A DNA stretch of 64,000 nt. It comes from Fulvia fulva. Its lineage: Eukaryota; Ascomycota; Dothideomycetes; Mycosphaerellales; Mycosphaerellaceae. Position 1 is the first letter of the stretch. Each line of letters begins with the position of its first letter. The stretch covers positions 3,720,001 to 3,784,000 of the forward strand of contig NC_063019.1 in assembly GCF_020509005.1 (NCBI RefSeq), written 5' to 3'. This document shows positions 12,280-24,300 of the stretch, in pieces. The position numbers and the translations under genes are program-made. Below the pieces are notes generated by a model. The model was given only the letters and a program-made list of their open reading frames with translations. It was not told where the DNA came from and made no database searches.

Positions 12280-14330
12280 ACTAGGCTACGCCCCGGGGCA
12301 AGGCAAAAGCGTTAGCCGACTATTTCTTTTCGACGTAAGTAGAGGTAGACCTTACGGACATCGACCCGAGTATATACCCGGAACCCCTAGATATAGATTA
12401 GGCGGTTAGCTCTAATATAGTAATAGGAGTTATAAGTAAGCTAAAAGGACGAAAAGCCCTAGGCCTAGATAGGATACTAAACGTACTACTAAAAGAGTAT
12501 AGAGAAGAGATCGCGCCGAGCCTTATAAACCTATTTACCGCGTACCTACGGCTAGGGTATTACCCGAAGCCGTATAGAGAGTCTATAACAGTAGTACTAC
12601 GTAAGCTATAGAAGGAAGACTATACTTAGCCTAAGTCGTATAGACTAATAGCACTTCTAAATACGATAGGAAAGGTCCTAGAAAAGATAGTAGCCTAGAG
12701 ACTTACGTAGCTAGCCGAGGACAACTACGTACTCCTAGTAATATAGATAGGGGGAAGAAGCTAGCGATCGATACTAATAGTAATAGAGCTAATTACGGAG
12801 CAAATTCAGACCCTCTAGTACTACGGTAGGAACCGAGCGGCGTCCTTACTATCCCTCGACATCGTAGGGGCCTTCGATAACGTCTTATACTAAAGGCTAA
12901 TATATATCCTATAGTAGAAAGGCATCCCCTAGTAGGTAACGTCGTTCGTCTACTCCTTTCTCTAGGAACGGACGACATACCTAGTCCTAGGAAGGTATAC
13001 GTCCGACCCGGTAAAGGTAGAGACTAGAATACCTTAGGGATCTACTCTCTCCCCTATCCTGTTTCTAGTATTTATATCGGATCTTATCCCTCTACTTACC
13101 TCTCCGTAAACCTTAGTATTAGGGTTCGTAGACGATATAAACATCCTAGCTTAGTTAGACTCGACAGAAGAGAACTGTCGCCTCCTTAAAGATAGGTATA
13201 AGAAATACGAGGAGTAGGTAAAGAAGTATAGTACCCGGTTCGCCCCTAAAAAGTACTAACTTATACACTTTAGTAAAGCGAGAACATACTATAATATAAA
13301 GGCGGCGGTAAGAATCTAAGGCTACGAGACTAAGCTATTAGCGGAGCTACGAGTACTAGGGATCTAGCTCGACCCGAAGCTAAGCTAGAATGTATAGATT
13401 AAGAAAGCCTAGAGTCGAGCGTAAGTCAATAAAGCCTCGATAAAGAGGCTTACGGCATCTATATAGGGAGCAATATTTAATAAGGCAAGAGTAATATATA
13501 AGGCGATCGTTAGACTAGCTATATTGTACGGGGTATAGATTTAGGGAATAGGAGGCGTAGGTAAGCTAATCCCGAAACGGATAGAGCAACCCCTAAATAG
13601 GACATAGGTAGGTAACCTACGTAGGGTACTAGGCGTATATAAGATAACGTTAATAAGCACGGTAGAAATAGAGATAGAAATACTACTAACCGGCTAGTAT
13701 ATCCGGGGAATAAGAATTTAATACGCGGTAAAGACGATAGGTTACCTAGTATAAACTACGATCTAGGAGGTAAAGAATAAGATAGAAAGCCGCTACCGGA
13801 GAGGGGTAGGACATAGGACAAGCTAAAAAGAGGATGACCTTACTACCTTTACGGCCGTATAGACAAGTACTAAATAGCTAGTACGAAAGGAGGAGGAGCG
13901 TAGGACTCGCTAGGCCGGCGGGAGTAAGGCTAAGACCTAAAGCCTAGCGGAATAGATAGCGAGCTACCTATAGGAGTAGGACTAGAAAAGGAAGCCCCCT
14001 AAGATAACAGGCCCGATAGCGCTCCGAGCCTTCTAGAGACACAATTACTAGCTATATAGGGAGCTAATAAGGGCCGAAGTAAGCATAGCGATCCAAATCA
14101 GGTCCGAATATATTAGATTAAGGGCCTACCTATTTAAGAGACGCGTACTAGACATCTATAGCCTAGCCTACTAGTATAGCTACCTATCGTAAAACCTAGA
14201 ACATATACTACTAAGATGCCCGTAGTAGGCGAGAGGTAGGGGAAATTAGAGGCACTAAGCGGGAACGAGAGACTATAAGTTAATTATTAGGGACAAAGGC
14301 AACATTTGCCGAATCTCTCGGTAGATACTA
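12280..14330 (+). pseudogene. LINE reverse transcriptase ORF
   Basis: Reading RIP stops through gives the blocks of a non-LTR RT in order: KGRKALGLDRI near 12450, a SYRLIALLNTIGKVLEK block near 12640, SLDIVGAFDNV near 12855, an IPQGSTLSPILF block near 13030, and the active site FVDDINILA at 13125-13151 with both Asp intact. A late LEHILLRCP block near 14200 resembles the zinc-binding C-terminus (zf-RVT) of fungal LINEs. Stops are TAG/TAA at Gln/Trp sites. The clade (Tad1- or I-like) cannot be fixed by eye. Confidence 0.88.
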
Positions 14331-14606
14331 TAGTAGGGATACCTCTAGTAGTTTAGCCTCGCGAGCGAGACGGAGGAGTAGATAGACAAGAGGTGGAAGC
14401 GAGGGGGGTTATAGATAGGGTAGTCATTAGGGCAGGCCTATAACACTAGCGTACCCCTAATAAGGGAAATTTAAGACGATAACGAGGAGGAAAAGACAGG
14501 CGGGAAGGAGGAGGGGTTTTTACTAACACGGTTTCCCCTCTATATATACAAAAACAAGATAGTATAGCTGTATAGGCCAAAGGGCACTATAACAGCTTAA
14601 TGAAAT

Positions 14607-14620
14607 ATCTATCTATCTAT
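14607..14620 (+). repeat. LINE 3' tetranucleotide tail
   Basis: atct/tatc repeat between the LINE body and the 14-bp duplication. It replaces a poly-A tail and marks the 3' end. Confidence 0.85.
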
Positions 14621-14634
14621 CTATTTAGGGCTTT
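14621..14634. repeat. LINE target-site duplication (3' side), 14 bp
   Basis: Copy of 11189-11202. CopB pol resumes beyond it. Confidence 0.93.
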
Positions 14635-16519
14635 AAAATGTGAGCTATCGGGATTAGAGGCAAATTTAGCTACTTGCCCTACGGCGTAGCCTATATCTAG
14701 CCTTGTTTTAGTAGCTAGATAAATTAAGGACCCTACTTCGGCTTGAAATAGCCGAGTATCCTCTAAACTAGCTTGTTCCTTATTCTTTTCTAGACGTAGG
14801 CTATTTTCTATAGGGCTACTAACCAGATTAAGACCTCTCTTATTAAATCTAGTATAGATCTTATCTAAATACCCTTTTTGACTTAGAGTAATAGACTTAT
14901 TTTCGCGATTATGCGTTACTTCGATCCCTAGATAGTAGTTTACGTCGCCTAAATCACTTAGTTCTAGCGACTTAGAGAGGTTATCCTTAAGTTCCCTAAC
15001 TAGTCCTTCGTTAGGACTAAATATAAGCATATCGTCTACGTAGCACGTTATTATAATGCCCGTATTAGCGTTTTTAAACGCCACCTCGTTTTTCTTAAGC
15101 GGAACAAAGCCTAGCTTTTGAAGTATAGACTTAAGGTATAAGTACTATTGTCTAGAGGCTTGTTTGAAGCCGTATAACGCCGTATTTAGACGGCAAACTC
15201 TCGGAGTATTATCCTCGAAACCTAAGGGCTGTTTGATATATAATTCTTTATCTATAGGGCTATTAGGGAAAGCTAATTCAACGTCCCATTGCTTTATTTC
15301 CCAATCATTATAAGCCGCAAAATAGAATAACGAACGCTAAGTTTCGGGTCGACAAGTATTACTAAATGTCTCGTCGTAATGTACTCCGAATATTTGTTTA
15401 AAGCCCTTTACGACCTACCGACTCTTATATTTAATTATATTGCCTTTAGCGTCGGTTTTAGTCTTATAAACCCACCGTCCTTTAAGGGCTACGCGATCCT
15501 TAGGAAGGTTAACTAAGTCCCAAGTTTTTAGCTTATTTAAGTCGCCTATTTCGGATTTCATAGACTCTAGCCATTTGACTTTATTAGGACTAGTAATCGC
15601 GTCTTTATAAGTAATAGGATCGGCGGTCTACCCGCTATAATTAGCGAGTAGCGCTAGCTCGTCTTCTAATCCGTCGTCTTCTAAAGTCTTAGAACTATTA
15701 GATTCTAACGGATTATTAGAAATTAACGGGTTATTAGAAATCGACGGGCCGTCTAATTCCTTATTCGCCTCTATAGATATAGGGTCTACGTCGTCGTTCA
15801 TATTTTCTAGAGGACTAGAACGAGTAGTATCAGCCCTATTTTGCGAATTTATAGAAGGAGTAGCGCTAAAATTGCTATTATTAAGGTTGATAGCGGGACT
15901 AAGAGCCTCTACGCTTCCGGAAGTATTTTTCCTAGACGTATCTAAGCGTAGTCTCTTATTACTCGGCTCGTTTTGCTTCGTAGCTATTTTATTTTGTTCG
16001 CTAGAAGCTTTAATATCCTCGCTAATTTTTAAATTATCGGTTACCTTGAATTCGCTAACTATAGCGGGTTCTTCGGATTAAGGACTATCTAAAAAGGTTC
16101 CTTCTAAGACTCTTACGTCTCTAGTAAAGACTACTTTTCTAGAGTCTAGATCTAATAGTTTATAGTTACCGTAGTCGGTATAACCTAATAGAATAGCCTT
16201 TTTCGCCCTAGTGTCGAGTTTTTTAGGACTCGGATTACGATAATAGGCGATAGATCCGAAGATTTTAATATTATTAAGGTCGGGTTTAGTCCCGTACCTA
16301 ACTTCGTACGGGGATTTAAAGCCTAAGCTAGAATGCGGCGTATAATTATAGATAAAAATCGCCGCTAAAACGACTTCTCCCCAAAAATATTTAGGTAGCC
16401 TAGACTCGTATAACATAGCTCGTACTTTAGACATTATAGTACGATTAGGCCTTTCTATTTTAGCGTTTTGCTCCGGACAATACGGCGCGATTAGCTCGCG
16501 TATAATACCGCTATTCCGT
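14635..16519 (-). pseudogene. CopB-i pol middle: integrase C-part and reverse transcriptase
   Basis: On the minus strand, 16434-16078 encodes the integrase C-terminal part (block SPYEVRYGTKP, then KAILLGYTDYGNYKLLD), ending at a TAA that was probably CAA. Then comes a Ser/Asn-rich linker. RT runs from about 15600 down to 14635, with KGRWVYKTKTD, WDVELAFPNS, ALYGFKQAS and the intact active site CYVDDMLIFSP near 15030-15045. The remaining stops are few and are TAG at Trp/Gln codons. The part from 15084 to 14617 is an open 155-codon frame, cut by the LINE. Confidence 0.92.
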
Positions 16520-16520
16520 A

Positions 16521-18329
16521 CTAGTTCTTCGAATTCTTAGTTAGAAATTCGAGAGCATTATCCGATTTAAGGATCTTAAGCTTAGGCCTTTTATTATTGG
16601 CTACGCTATTAGACGAAGAATTCTTAGTACGTAATTTATAGGCATAAATAGAACGAAAAGCTTCGGACTTAGACTTAATTATATCCGCCTCTATAAATCT
16701 AGAGTAATGATCGATAAAGCTAATAAAATAACGAAGTCCGCGATTAGTCCTAGGCTCTATAGAACCGCAGATATCGAAGCTAACTTTATCTAGGAAGGCT
16801 TTAGCCTTCGTGCTCGTATTACTTATTTTATTAATTTTGCGCGTAAATTTCGCCCTTAGGCAAACGTCGCAATTTACGAGCCTAGGATCGGTTTTGTCTA
16901 CCTTTACGCCTAATTTTTCTAAGGCGTTAGGATTTATATGTCCTAGTCTTTTATGCCAAATTAGCGAATTATTCTCGCTATAAGATAGGGTATAGAACGT
17001 ACCCTCTTTGTCTTTCGAGTCTTTAGGTAGGCTATTATTCGGAGAATAAACGGCTAACTTATATAGCGATTTGTCTTTATTAGCCCGCGTTATAAGGGCA
17101 TTATTTTCGCTATATAGATCTATAACGCCGTTCTTAAGACGGGCATAGCAATTACGAGCATCTAATTGCGCTAGACTTATAAGATTTACGCCAAACTTAG
17201 GTATATAAAGGCAATCCTTAAGAAGAACTACCTTATTAGTGTCTTTAAAACGCATTTTTATATCTCCTTGCCCGTAGGAGACTATTTTCCCGGCGTTACC
17301 CCACCGTAATACGGTAGTAGTATCCCGGAATATAGTGAAATAGTCTCTATTTGCTATAATATGCCGGGAAGCGCCCGAATCTAGAATAAACTCGGTACTT
17401 TTAGCGCTTTTATCGCAATTATTATCGCTATTTACGCTTAAAGCCGCGGTATTATTTAATTCTTCGCCGCCTAAGTCCTCTATATTAGAGAATAGTACTT
17501 CGACTTTACTAACTTCGTTAGAGTTAGCGAATAGCGCGTCGCTATCCTCCTTAGAATCCTTATCCTTTTTCTTAAGAGTCTTATTTCTTAGATTAGGATT
17601 CTTCTTAAAACACGTAGATTCGATGTGTCCCTTTTTATCGTAATAGGACCATACTTTATTTGAATTAGCGTGTTTAGGACCTTGATTTCCCGGCCGTTTA
17701 GGCCCGTATCTCTTAGGCTTTTCTTTAGAAGAGTTGCCGACGAATAAAGCGCAATCTTCCTTATCTTTAGCGCTATATCTTTGCGATTCGTCTAGTAAAT
17801 TACTAAACAATTCTTCGAGAGAATAAGCCTCTATGTCAGCTCTTAGGCTTTGACTAATAGAGGTAACAAACGACTCGTATTCGTCCGTGAGATTATTTAA
17901 AGTCCACGCTATTATAGCGGTCTTAGGCAACTCGACGCCTTTAGATTTAAGGTCGTCGTATAGACGGCGAATCGTAGTCGTATATTTTTCTACCGAGTTA
18001 TTACTCTTAGAGACCGTAGTATTAAATAGCTCTCTTAAAAGTAAGAACGAGGAATTAAATCCTTTAGGACCATATAAGTCCTCTAAGGAATTACACGCTT
18101 CTCGGGCCGTATTCTTATTTTGAATTTGTAGAAGAGGCCTATCCTCGATAGATAACCTAATAACGGCGAGCGCTTTGTTTTTAATTTCTTTATCGTCCGT
18201 AATAGGTTCCTCTATAGCCCTATTTAGGCCTTCTTTCGTAAGGTACGCTTTTATCCTTAGGGCCCAAAATTTATAATTAGATTGGCCCCTTAGACGCGTA
18301 ATATTAAATGTCTTATCGTTTAAAGACAT
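16521..18329 (-). pseudogene. CopB-i gag-protease-integrase frame
   Basis: A frame of about 602 codons from ATG at 18329 (chosen because MSLNDKTFNITRL begins the conserved copia gag; the open frame extends upstream to 18407). In order it has the gag block SNYKFWALRIKAYL, a degenerate zinc knuckle (KKGHIESTC), protease LDSGAS intact, the GAG-pre-integrase zinc motif (WHKRLGH and CDVCLRAK), and the integrase core with both Asp of DICGS and KSDNALEF. It stops after TKNSKN because of a one-base loss that shifts the frame; in the next frame the integrase continues. The same loss is in CopB-ii. Nearly free of stops, unlike the other elements. Confidence 0.92.
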
Positions 18330-18999
18330 CTTGAAAAAAGCGTCCTTTAGAAAGTAAAGAGCTTTATTTAAAAATCGCCCTTTCCTTTTATAGAGAGATA
18401 GGCACAATACTTTAGCTACTTTCGCAGGCTCCCGCCCTCAGATTTCGCTATTTTTCGTCCTAGCGTATTAGTATACGGATTGCTAGTAGGTTCCTCGTAA
18501 GGATTCTATACTGCTAGTAACGCTAAAATTCCTAATTACTTAGGATAGCGCTCCGAAGGGACTTTGTAACGCCATAAGCTCTCTATAGTTAGATTTGTCG
18601 TATATTCCCGATCCGGAAACAGGTTGGTTTGAATTTTGAGGTCCTAGGGTTGTCGAGTTATTAAATTTACGAAGTTGTAATAATTATAGTAGGTCACAAT
18701 CCTCGTAGCTTCGAAATGCGGGGTACTTCCGTAAACAGAAGGTTTGCCGAGACTAGCGCTGATTTTTCGCCGGGATATTAGGATATCCGGGGTGTTTCCC
18801 TTTTTAGTATAGCCCGCTTATTTGTAACGCGGAGAATCCCTGTCCGTGTCGGACCTTCTAGTAGATTCGCGCGATTTTTGCCGTTTCTCGTTTGTTTCCT
18901 CGGGTTTCTTTGGTCGCTACGCCGCTTGTCGTATATATAGGGCGTAGTTATTGTTCCTAATCGGTAGGGGCGACTAGGTTCCGTAGGCTAAGAGCTGAT
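18330..18999 (-). other. CopB-i 5' leader
   Basis: Untranslated leader between the primer-binding site and gag. It is fairly rich in CpG and CpA compared with the rest of the window, that is, little RIP. Its mirror is 38716-39385. No coding signal seen. Confidence 0.7.
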
Positions 19000-19013
19000 C
19001 CGGGCTTATAACC
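19000..19013 (-). promoter_or_regulatory. CopB-i primer-binding site
   Basis: Reverse strand reads ggttataagcccgg, next to the 5' LTR. Same initiator-tRNA-Met anticodon-arm match as in CopA. Confidence 0.75.
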
Positions 19014-19519
19014 TATTAAAAAGGTGTTCGTAGCGGAAGCTAGTCTTAGGATATTCGTAGATAGTCGTAATGAGTCGAGTATAATAGTCGAGGTTATAGT
19101 AGTTAAGAGTAGTAGACTTGTTTTGTTGCTTGTCCTATCTAGAGGGCTTATTCTACTCTTATTTATATTCGATTATAGACTCCTAGAACCTTCTATACTA
19201 CGTAATCTACTACGTAGTATATTTATAATAAGAAGCGGATTTATAAGAAGTTATATCTCGTATATTCTATAAGATTCTATAGCTTGTCTTCTAGACTACC
19301 TAGAGCGTTCTAGATTTCAATATAGTTAGAACATAGCTAGTTCTAAAGATATTTTAAGCCGGTAGTCCGGCGCTAGCCTATCACGGCCTAGACAAGCATT
19401 TCCGTACGATCCTAGCGATACTAGGAACTTACGGGTATTAGAATCTATTAGATTTGATAGTCTACCGCTTTATAATAGTATATCTCGCTAAGTAGCTATA
19501 TAAAGCTTATAAACTAATA
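19014..19519 (-). repeat. CopB-i 5' LTR
   Basis: 506 bp, one base shorter than the CopB-ii LTRs. Reverse strand starts tattag and ends tttaata. Upstream flank in element orientation is tcgat, which matches no other CopB flank in the window. Confidence 0.94.
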
Positions 19520-20534
19520 ATCGAACCTTCTTCTTCTCTATATACTCGCAAAAGATCTCGAGTAGGTTAAGGAGGTCGTTCTATCCGGAGGTACCTTATA
19601 CTAGGATTAAGGATTAAAGGATTAAGTCTCTTATATCGAGTATTTTCCTTTCGATCTGTGATTTACGGGACTATTCTTACGTAAAAGAGAAGGGGTTTAT
19701 CTGGGTTAGGGTGTTATAATATACTACGGGTCGTTTATTACCTACGAGATGTTTTTACGGTTATATTAGTACTCTTAGGGGTTATATAGGCTATAAGAGG
19801 GCGTCCGGGGACGATAGTATCCTATTAATGTCTATCGTTCTTCGATTTTGTCGATAGCGTTATAGTTAGAGTTAGCGTTAGTATTAGGGTTAGCGTTAGC
19901 GTTAGGTAGTTACCTAAAGGGGAAGCTTCCGTTATTTTAGGGTCTAGGCCCCTAGAGGTAGGACTTCGAGTTTATAGTTACTTTCGATAGTAAGTACGGC
20001 ACCGCTCCTAAGGGCGTATATCTATAGGTCTAATCTAGTAACACTCGTATTCGCTCGGGAGCGCTAGTTAGAAAGGGGAAGCCGGCCGTAGCCGGAGCTA
20101 AAGAAATAGGATAAAGAGAACTTTAAGCTATCTAAATTAAATACGGTAGAAATCTCTTATTTCTAGGGGTAGTAACCTACTTTCTAGGTCGTTAGAATGG
20201 CCTTAAAAAGGGCTTTTAGATACGTCGTATTTAGCGATAGCGCGGTTTGTATTCGTAAGTAGACGTTAGTAGTAGCTTTAATATCTAAGAGTTAAAAGAG
20301 TAATAATAGTAAACTTTTAAGAGTTATTAAAGTATTACTAGGCCGAATTATATAATATAAGAGTATAGTACTTTACTAAGCCTCTTACTAAGCATTTCAT
20401 AGATACTATATATAGCGCTAGGCTAAAAGAGAAAGGCGCTAGAGAGCCTAAGAAGTTATAAATTCTTAAACTACGGCTTCCTATATCTTTCTTAGTATTA
20501 GCTATATCGCTTAGTAATATATATATAAAAGGTA
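19520..20534. other. Unassigned sequence left of Pogo-1
   Basis: About 1 kb with no recognisable domain. RIP-like base bias. Includes a short hexamer array at 19864-19907 (GTTAGN units). It was continuous with 35622-35765 before Pogo-1 inserted. It may be an old, unrecognisable element or RIP-mutated single-copy DNA. Confidence 0.6.
19864..19907 (+). repeat. Telomere-like hexamer cluster
   Basis: Seven to eight hexamers of type gttagn, including gttagc, gttagt and gttagg, with one ttaggg overlap. A ttaggg also occurs upstream near 19707. This resembles a degenerate interstitial TTAGGG array but is short. Confidence 0.5.
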
Positions 20535-20536
20535 TA
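20535..20536. repeat. TA target duplication of Pogo-1 (left)
   Basis: TA preceding acgtaaag. Matches TA at 35620-35621. The local context is tata on both sides, so the exact end is uncertain by two bases. Confidence 0.8.
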
Positions 20537-20611
20537 ACGTAAAGTACTAGTAAGCTAGGAATACTAGTAAGCTAGGAATTTTGTCTTAGTACGACTAACT
20601 TCTTAATTATT
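20537..20611 (+). repeat. Pogo-1 left terminal inverted repeat
   Basis: Contains two adjacent 17-bp units actagtaagctaggaat at 20546-20562 and 20563-20579, starting 9 bp from the end. The right TIR has the same pair in reverse. Confidence 0.9.
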
Positions 20612-20625
20612 GTACTATATCTTAA

Positions 20626-20630
20626 TAATA
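20626..20630. repeat. Target-site duplication of CopA-ii (left, taata)
   Basis: Matches 32720-32724. Confidence 0.88.
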
Positions 20631-20864
20631 TGTTAAGAATATATAGGCCGTAGGACAAGTATATAGGTGTAGGTGTGTTATATGACTAGATCACGTGACT
20701 AGGATTTGCTAGCCTATAGGCTAGTAAACATCTAGACACCTAGTATCTACCTATACTAATACCGGCAATACTATATATAGATATACGCTATCCTATTAGG
20801 TCCTTCTTCGTCTTTCGTATAATCCGCCGTCTTCTACTACTACGTAACTCGTACCTGTTTAATA
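20631..20864 (+). repeat. CopA-ii 5' LTR
   Basis: 234 bp. The palindrome seen intact in CopA-i has lost symmetry here by C/T changes (ctagtaaac in place of ctagcaaac). It is preceded by gatcacgtgac. Confidence 0.95.
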
Positions 20865-20878
20865 GGTTATAAGCCCGG
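20865..20878 (+). promoter_or_regulatory. CopA-ii primer-binding site
   Basis: ggttataagcccgg, immediately after the 5' LTR, as in CopA-i. Confidence 0.75.
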
Positions 20879-21331
20879 GTTAGTAACTCGGTGTTTCACC
20901 CTCGACAAAGTCGTATTAGAGTTATTCCTCTTTAGAACAAAAGGAAGGCAGACTAGAGGCCGCACCCGCCTTATATAGGAAGCTATAGCCGTGCTATAGG
21001 TATATATAAGACGTAAAAGAGCCTAGTAAGGCACTATTAGACTCCGAGTTAGGGAGCCTATACTAATACCTTAGACAAGTAGGCGAGCTTACTAAGAAGA
21101 GTCGCTCTCCGGACATCGCGTTCGTATAGACTAACTGTTTATTCTAAGAGAGCCGTAGTGTCTTAGAAACCCCCTCTACTAAGAGAGTTACGCTATAGTA
21201 TCTTAGTACTAATACGATCCTTCGACTTTCCTCCCCTTCCCGGCGGATAGCTATCCTCTCCGCTATTAACCTCGCGTTTATTTTATCCTATTTCGATCCG
21301 ATCGCGTACGACCGAATACATCCTTTTACCT

Positions 21332-24300
21332 AAGGGTAGCTAACCTGTCCCTTAACTTATAAAAGAAAATAGAGAGCGAGACTAGGTTTATAAGAAAGAG
21401 AGTAGCACCTGTTCTAATAAGAGAGAACCACGAAACATAGTTCAAGCTAATAAGAATATACCTAGTATTAAAGTAGGTTGACTAGGTCCTCGAAGACATT
21501 ATTACGGACATTCCCGCTATAACCCTATCTATAGCGACACCCTCTATATCATCGGAGTCATCCCTTCCTTTAGATTAAGCGATAAGGAAGGCATCGTATA
21601 GACGGTATAATGTAACGGCCCTATATAAGATGTATATCTATCTGTCGATAGATAACTAAGAGATGATATACGAGATCCGGTATATAAAGGAGTTGTAGGA
21701 ATAGGCTAAAGCTAAATATAAGAGAAGACTTCTCGCTACTAGACAAAGTTTGCTTTAGCAATACACCAATTTCGTGATAATAGAGGACTAGTCAATAGAT
21801 AACGCCTAGTAGGAGCTTAGCTCAATTATAAGGAGGGCTGTTTTAATCTCACCTTAGTTCTAAGACATTAAGACTAAGGACAGAAAGATCTAGCAACTCT
21901 TACTAGCTTTACTAGACTCATTTAGCTTAATGTACGATACAATTGATACCTAGGTGAATCTCTTACTACAAGACATTCTTACAATTCTTAGGGAGAAGCA
22001 AGATTTAATGATTTATTAAGGGATAGCTATATTCGCTAAGAAGGGTTCCTAGGGCAAGCTTACGTACTATCTCTACGGTAGTGACTATTTTATAAGCAAG
22101 TGCCTATACCTTTCTTTAGCTTAGTAGGCTATTAGGAATAAGGACAAACTAGCTAGGGTTACCTACCCTACTAAGAGACAACCGTTACTACCTCGTAGGA
22201 GGTTATTATTACTAAACCTTCGTGATGTCCTTAAGGTAATAACGGACCTTATAAAGTAGGTAAAGGAGAGCCGTAAGCTAAAGGCCTCCTCTAGTAAGCC
22301 TATAAGGGCCTATACGACCTAGGAAGACGTATTAGACCCTAAGATACTATTAGAAGATAATGATGTTGATAAGGTTGCCTATTCTACTACAGAAGCTAAA
22401 GGTAAGTACCCCTCGTCCAAGTGGTTGCTTAACTCTTATATATCATTATATATAACTGACTAAGATTTACTATTTAGGACACTAAAGCCTCTTTAAAAGA
22501 GGAAGTAGATCAAGGTTAGGGGTGGCTATCTATAAGCTACATATATAGGAAGTGTAGTAATAGGTAGTCCTTCTAGAAAGCAAATTGTCTTAGAAAATGT
22601 CCTATTTGTTCCTAGCCTTAGAGTTAGTCTTGTTTCGTAGAATTAGTTTAGCTAATAGTTTGCTATCTAACTACCTAGTTTTACCCTAAAGTCCTTGTCT
22701 AGTAAACCCGTTGTCTAGACTAAACTTCGAGGAGGAGTACCGTTTATCTACTCGATCTCGGAAATTCTTAAGCTATAGTATACTAGTATACTCTCTTAAG
22801 AACGTGACGGTACCGCTATAGCTAATACTAAGTCCGAAGATTAGTAGGAGCTATAGTATAGAAGATGTGTACACCTTAGTAAGGGACTACTAAGAAACCT
22901 ATATAGAGTTACTAATAAGAAAGATCCTATTCCTGTTCCTTCTAAACACTAGAATTGCAAGGTCTGCTCCCTTACAAACATAAGGAAGTTCAAAGGACCT
23001 ACTATAGAGAGGAAAGAGGAAAGGCTAGCCCTTATCTCTATTGATATCTATAGGCCTTTTTAGGGCGTAGTCTCTAGGCTAGGATATAAATATTAGCTTG
23101 AGATTGTAGACAACTTCTCTAGGAAGAAGTGGGTAATCCCTTCAAAGGCTAGGAACGACGCTCCTATAGCCCTACGGGATTAGAAGGTCTAGGTAGAACG
23201 GTAGTCAAGGTGCTTTCTGTCTACGATCCGTAGTGATAGTATAAAGGAAATTCTCGCCTTACTAAAAGAGTAGGAGAAGGAGTTTAGTACTTAGATAGAC
23301 ATAACTAATGCCTATAACTCTCTTTAGAATAGACCTATAGAAAGGTCAATTCAAGCCTCTAAGAACATAGTCCGGGCTATACTTAAAGACTCTAGTATAC
23401 TAGTTGAGTTCTAGCTAGAAGCTTTATAAGTATAGACTATGATTAGAAATAGACTACCTAATAGTCCGATTATTAATAGTATTGCTCTTTTACTAGAAGA
23501 AGCCTTTACTAGCTAAGTACCGTTAGTCGACCATTTCCGCGTCTAGGGATGCAAAGCTATAGTCTATATAGACCTAAGAGCCTAACCTTAAGGCTTAAGG
23601 AGAGACAAGTTAATAAACCGAGGAAAAGAAGCCGTGTTTATAGGCTACTAAGAAAACACTACAAAACAATAGCTATTCTAGGATCCCGACATAAAAGCAA
23701 TAAAAGCGTATAGTCACGTCGACTAGTTTAAGAATAAGAAGGGGGGAGATATAGATCTTGGTATCACCTTTACTAACTAGCCGAGTCGAGCGCTATAGCG
23801 TAATCCTATTAGGAGGAAGCCCTTTAGGGCGAAATTTTCCGATAGGGGATTATTAGAGACACTGTTACGAAGGCTAGGAGAAAATATTAAGGCGGTTTTA
23901 ATACTATCGAAGGCCAATAACGGTGGATCTATATAGAACCTACCTAAGTCATTAACACTATAGTAACCGCTATTTATGTAACTTCCTCCTCCCCTAAAGG
24001 ACATTAGGGAATACTAGAAGTTTAAAGATTAGGGTACTCTAATAAAAGAAAAAGAAGATGTCGTTTAGTTCGACCTATCCAAACACCTAGCGCTACCTTA
24101 GGTTATAGCTAATAAGAGGTTAAGGGGGGACGGAGATAATAACTCTAAAGAGTATAAGGCTAAACACTATAAGGCTCTTATCGCCTAGATGTTCTATCTA
24201 GACCCTATAATAAGCTAGGTAGAGGAGATTCTAAACAACGTAGAAGAATATACATTTGCTACTATTAGGTAGGCTATAGCCTATTAGTAGGAAGTGCTAA

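Larger units (their letters stand above)
11203..14620 (+). mobile_element. LINE (non-LTR retrotransposon) nested in CopB-i
   Basis: About 3.4 kb on the plus strand, bounded by a 14-bp duplication and ending in a tetranucleotide tail (atct repeats, about 14607-14620). It carries a LINE reverse transcriptase and a C-terminal zinc-finger-like block (see pseudogene entry). It lacks a recognisable complete first ORF and endonuclease, so it is probably 5' truncated. The identical insertion lies at 43095-46512 in CopB-ii, so it entered CopB before the two copies became inverted twins. Confidence 0.93.
3680..19519 (-). mobile_element. CopB-i: copia LTR retrotransposon with nested CopA-i and LINE
   Basis: Ty1/copia order gag-PR-IN-RT-RH on the minus strand. 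LTRs are at 19014-19519 (5') and 3680-3730 plus 9273-9727 (3', split by CopA-i). Net length without CopA-i is about 10.3 kb, of which 3.4 kb is a LINE. LTRs begin tattag and end taata, which are RIP-altered forms of TG...CA. It mirrors CopB-ii: coordinates of matching points add to 57715, or to 57717 beyond a TA indel near 10915. The flanking 5-mers do not match each other. Confidence 0.93.

Noticed and set aside
12793..12978. 61-codon frame MSSVPRERS... in the LINE (mirror 44737-44922)
   Set aside because: Antisense to the LINE RT block around SLDIVGAF. No independent signal.
15872..16081. 69-codon frame in both CopB copies (mirror 41634-41843)
   Set aside because: Antisense to the Ser/Asn-rich linker of CopB pol.
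17887..18123. 78-codon frame (mirror 39592-39828)
   Set aside because: Antisense to CopB gag.
19024..19272. 82-codon open frame recurring in CopB LTRs (also 38443-38691, 48247-48486)
   Set aside because: It lies antisense within LTRs, spans the palindrome, has low-complexity hydrophobic content and no known family. It recurs only because the LTR recurs.
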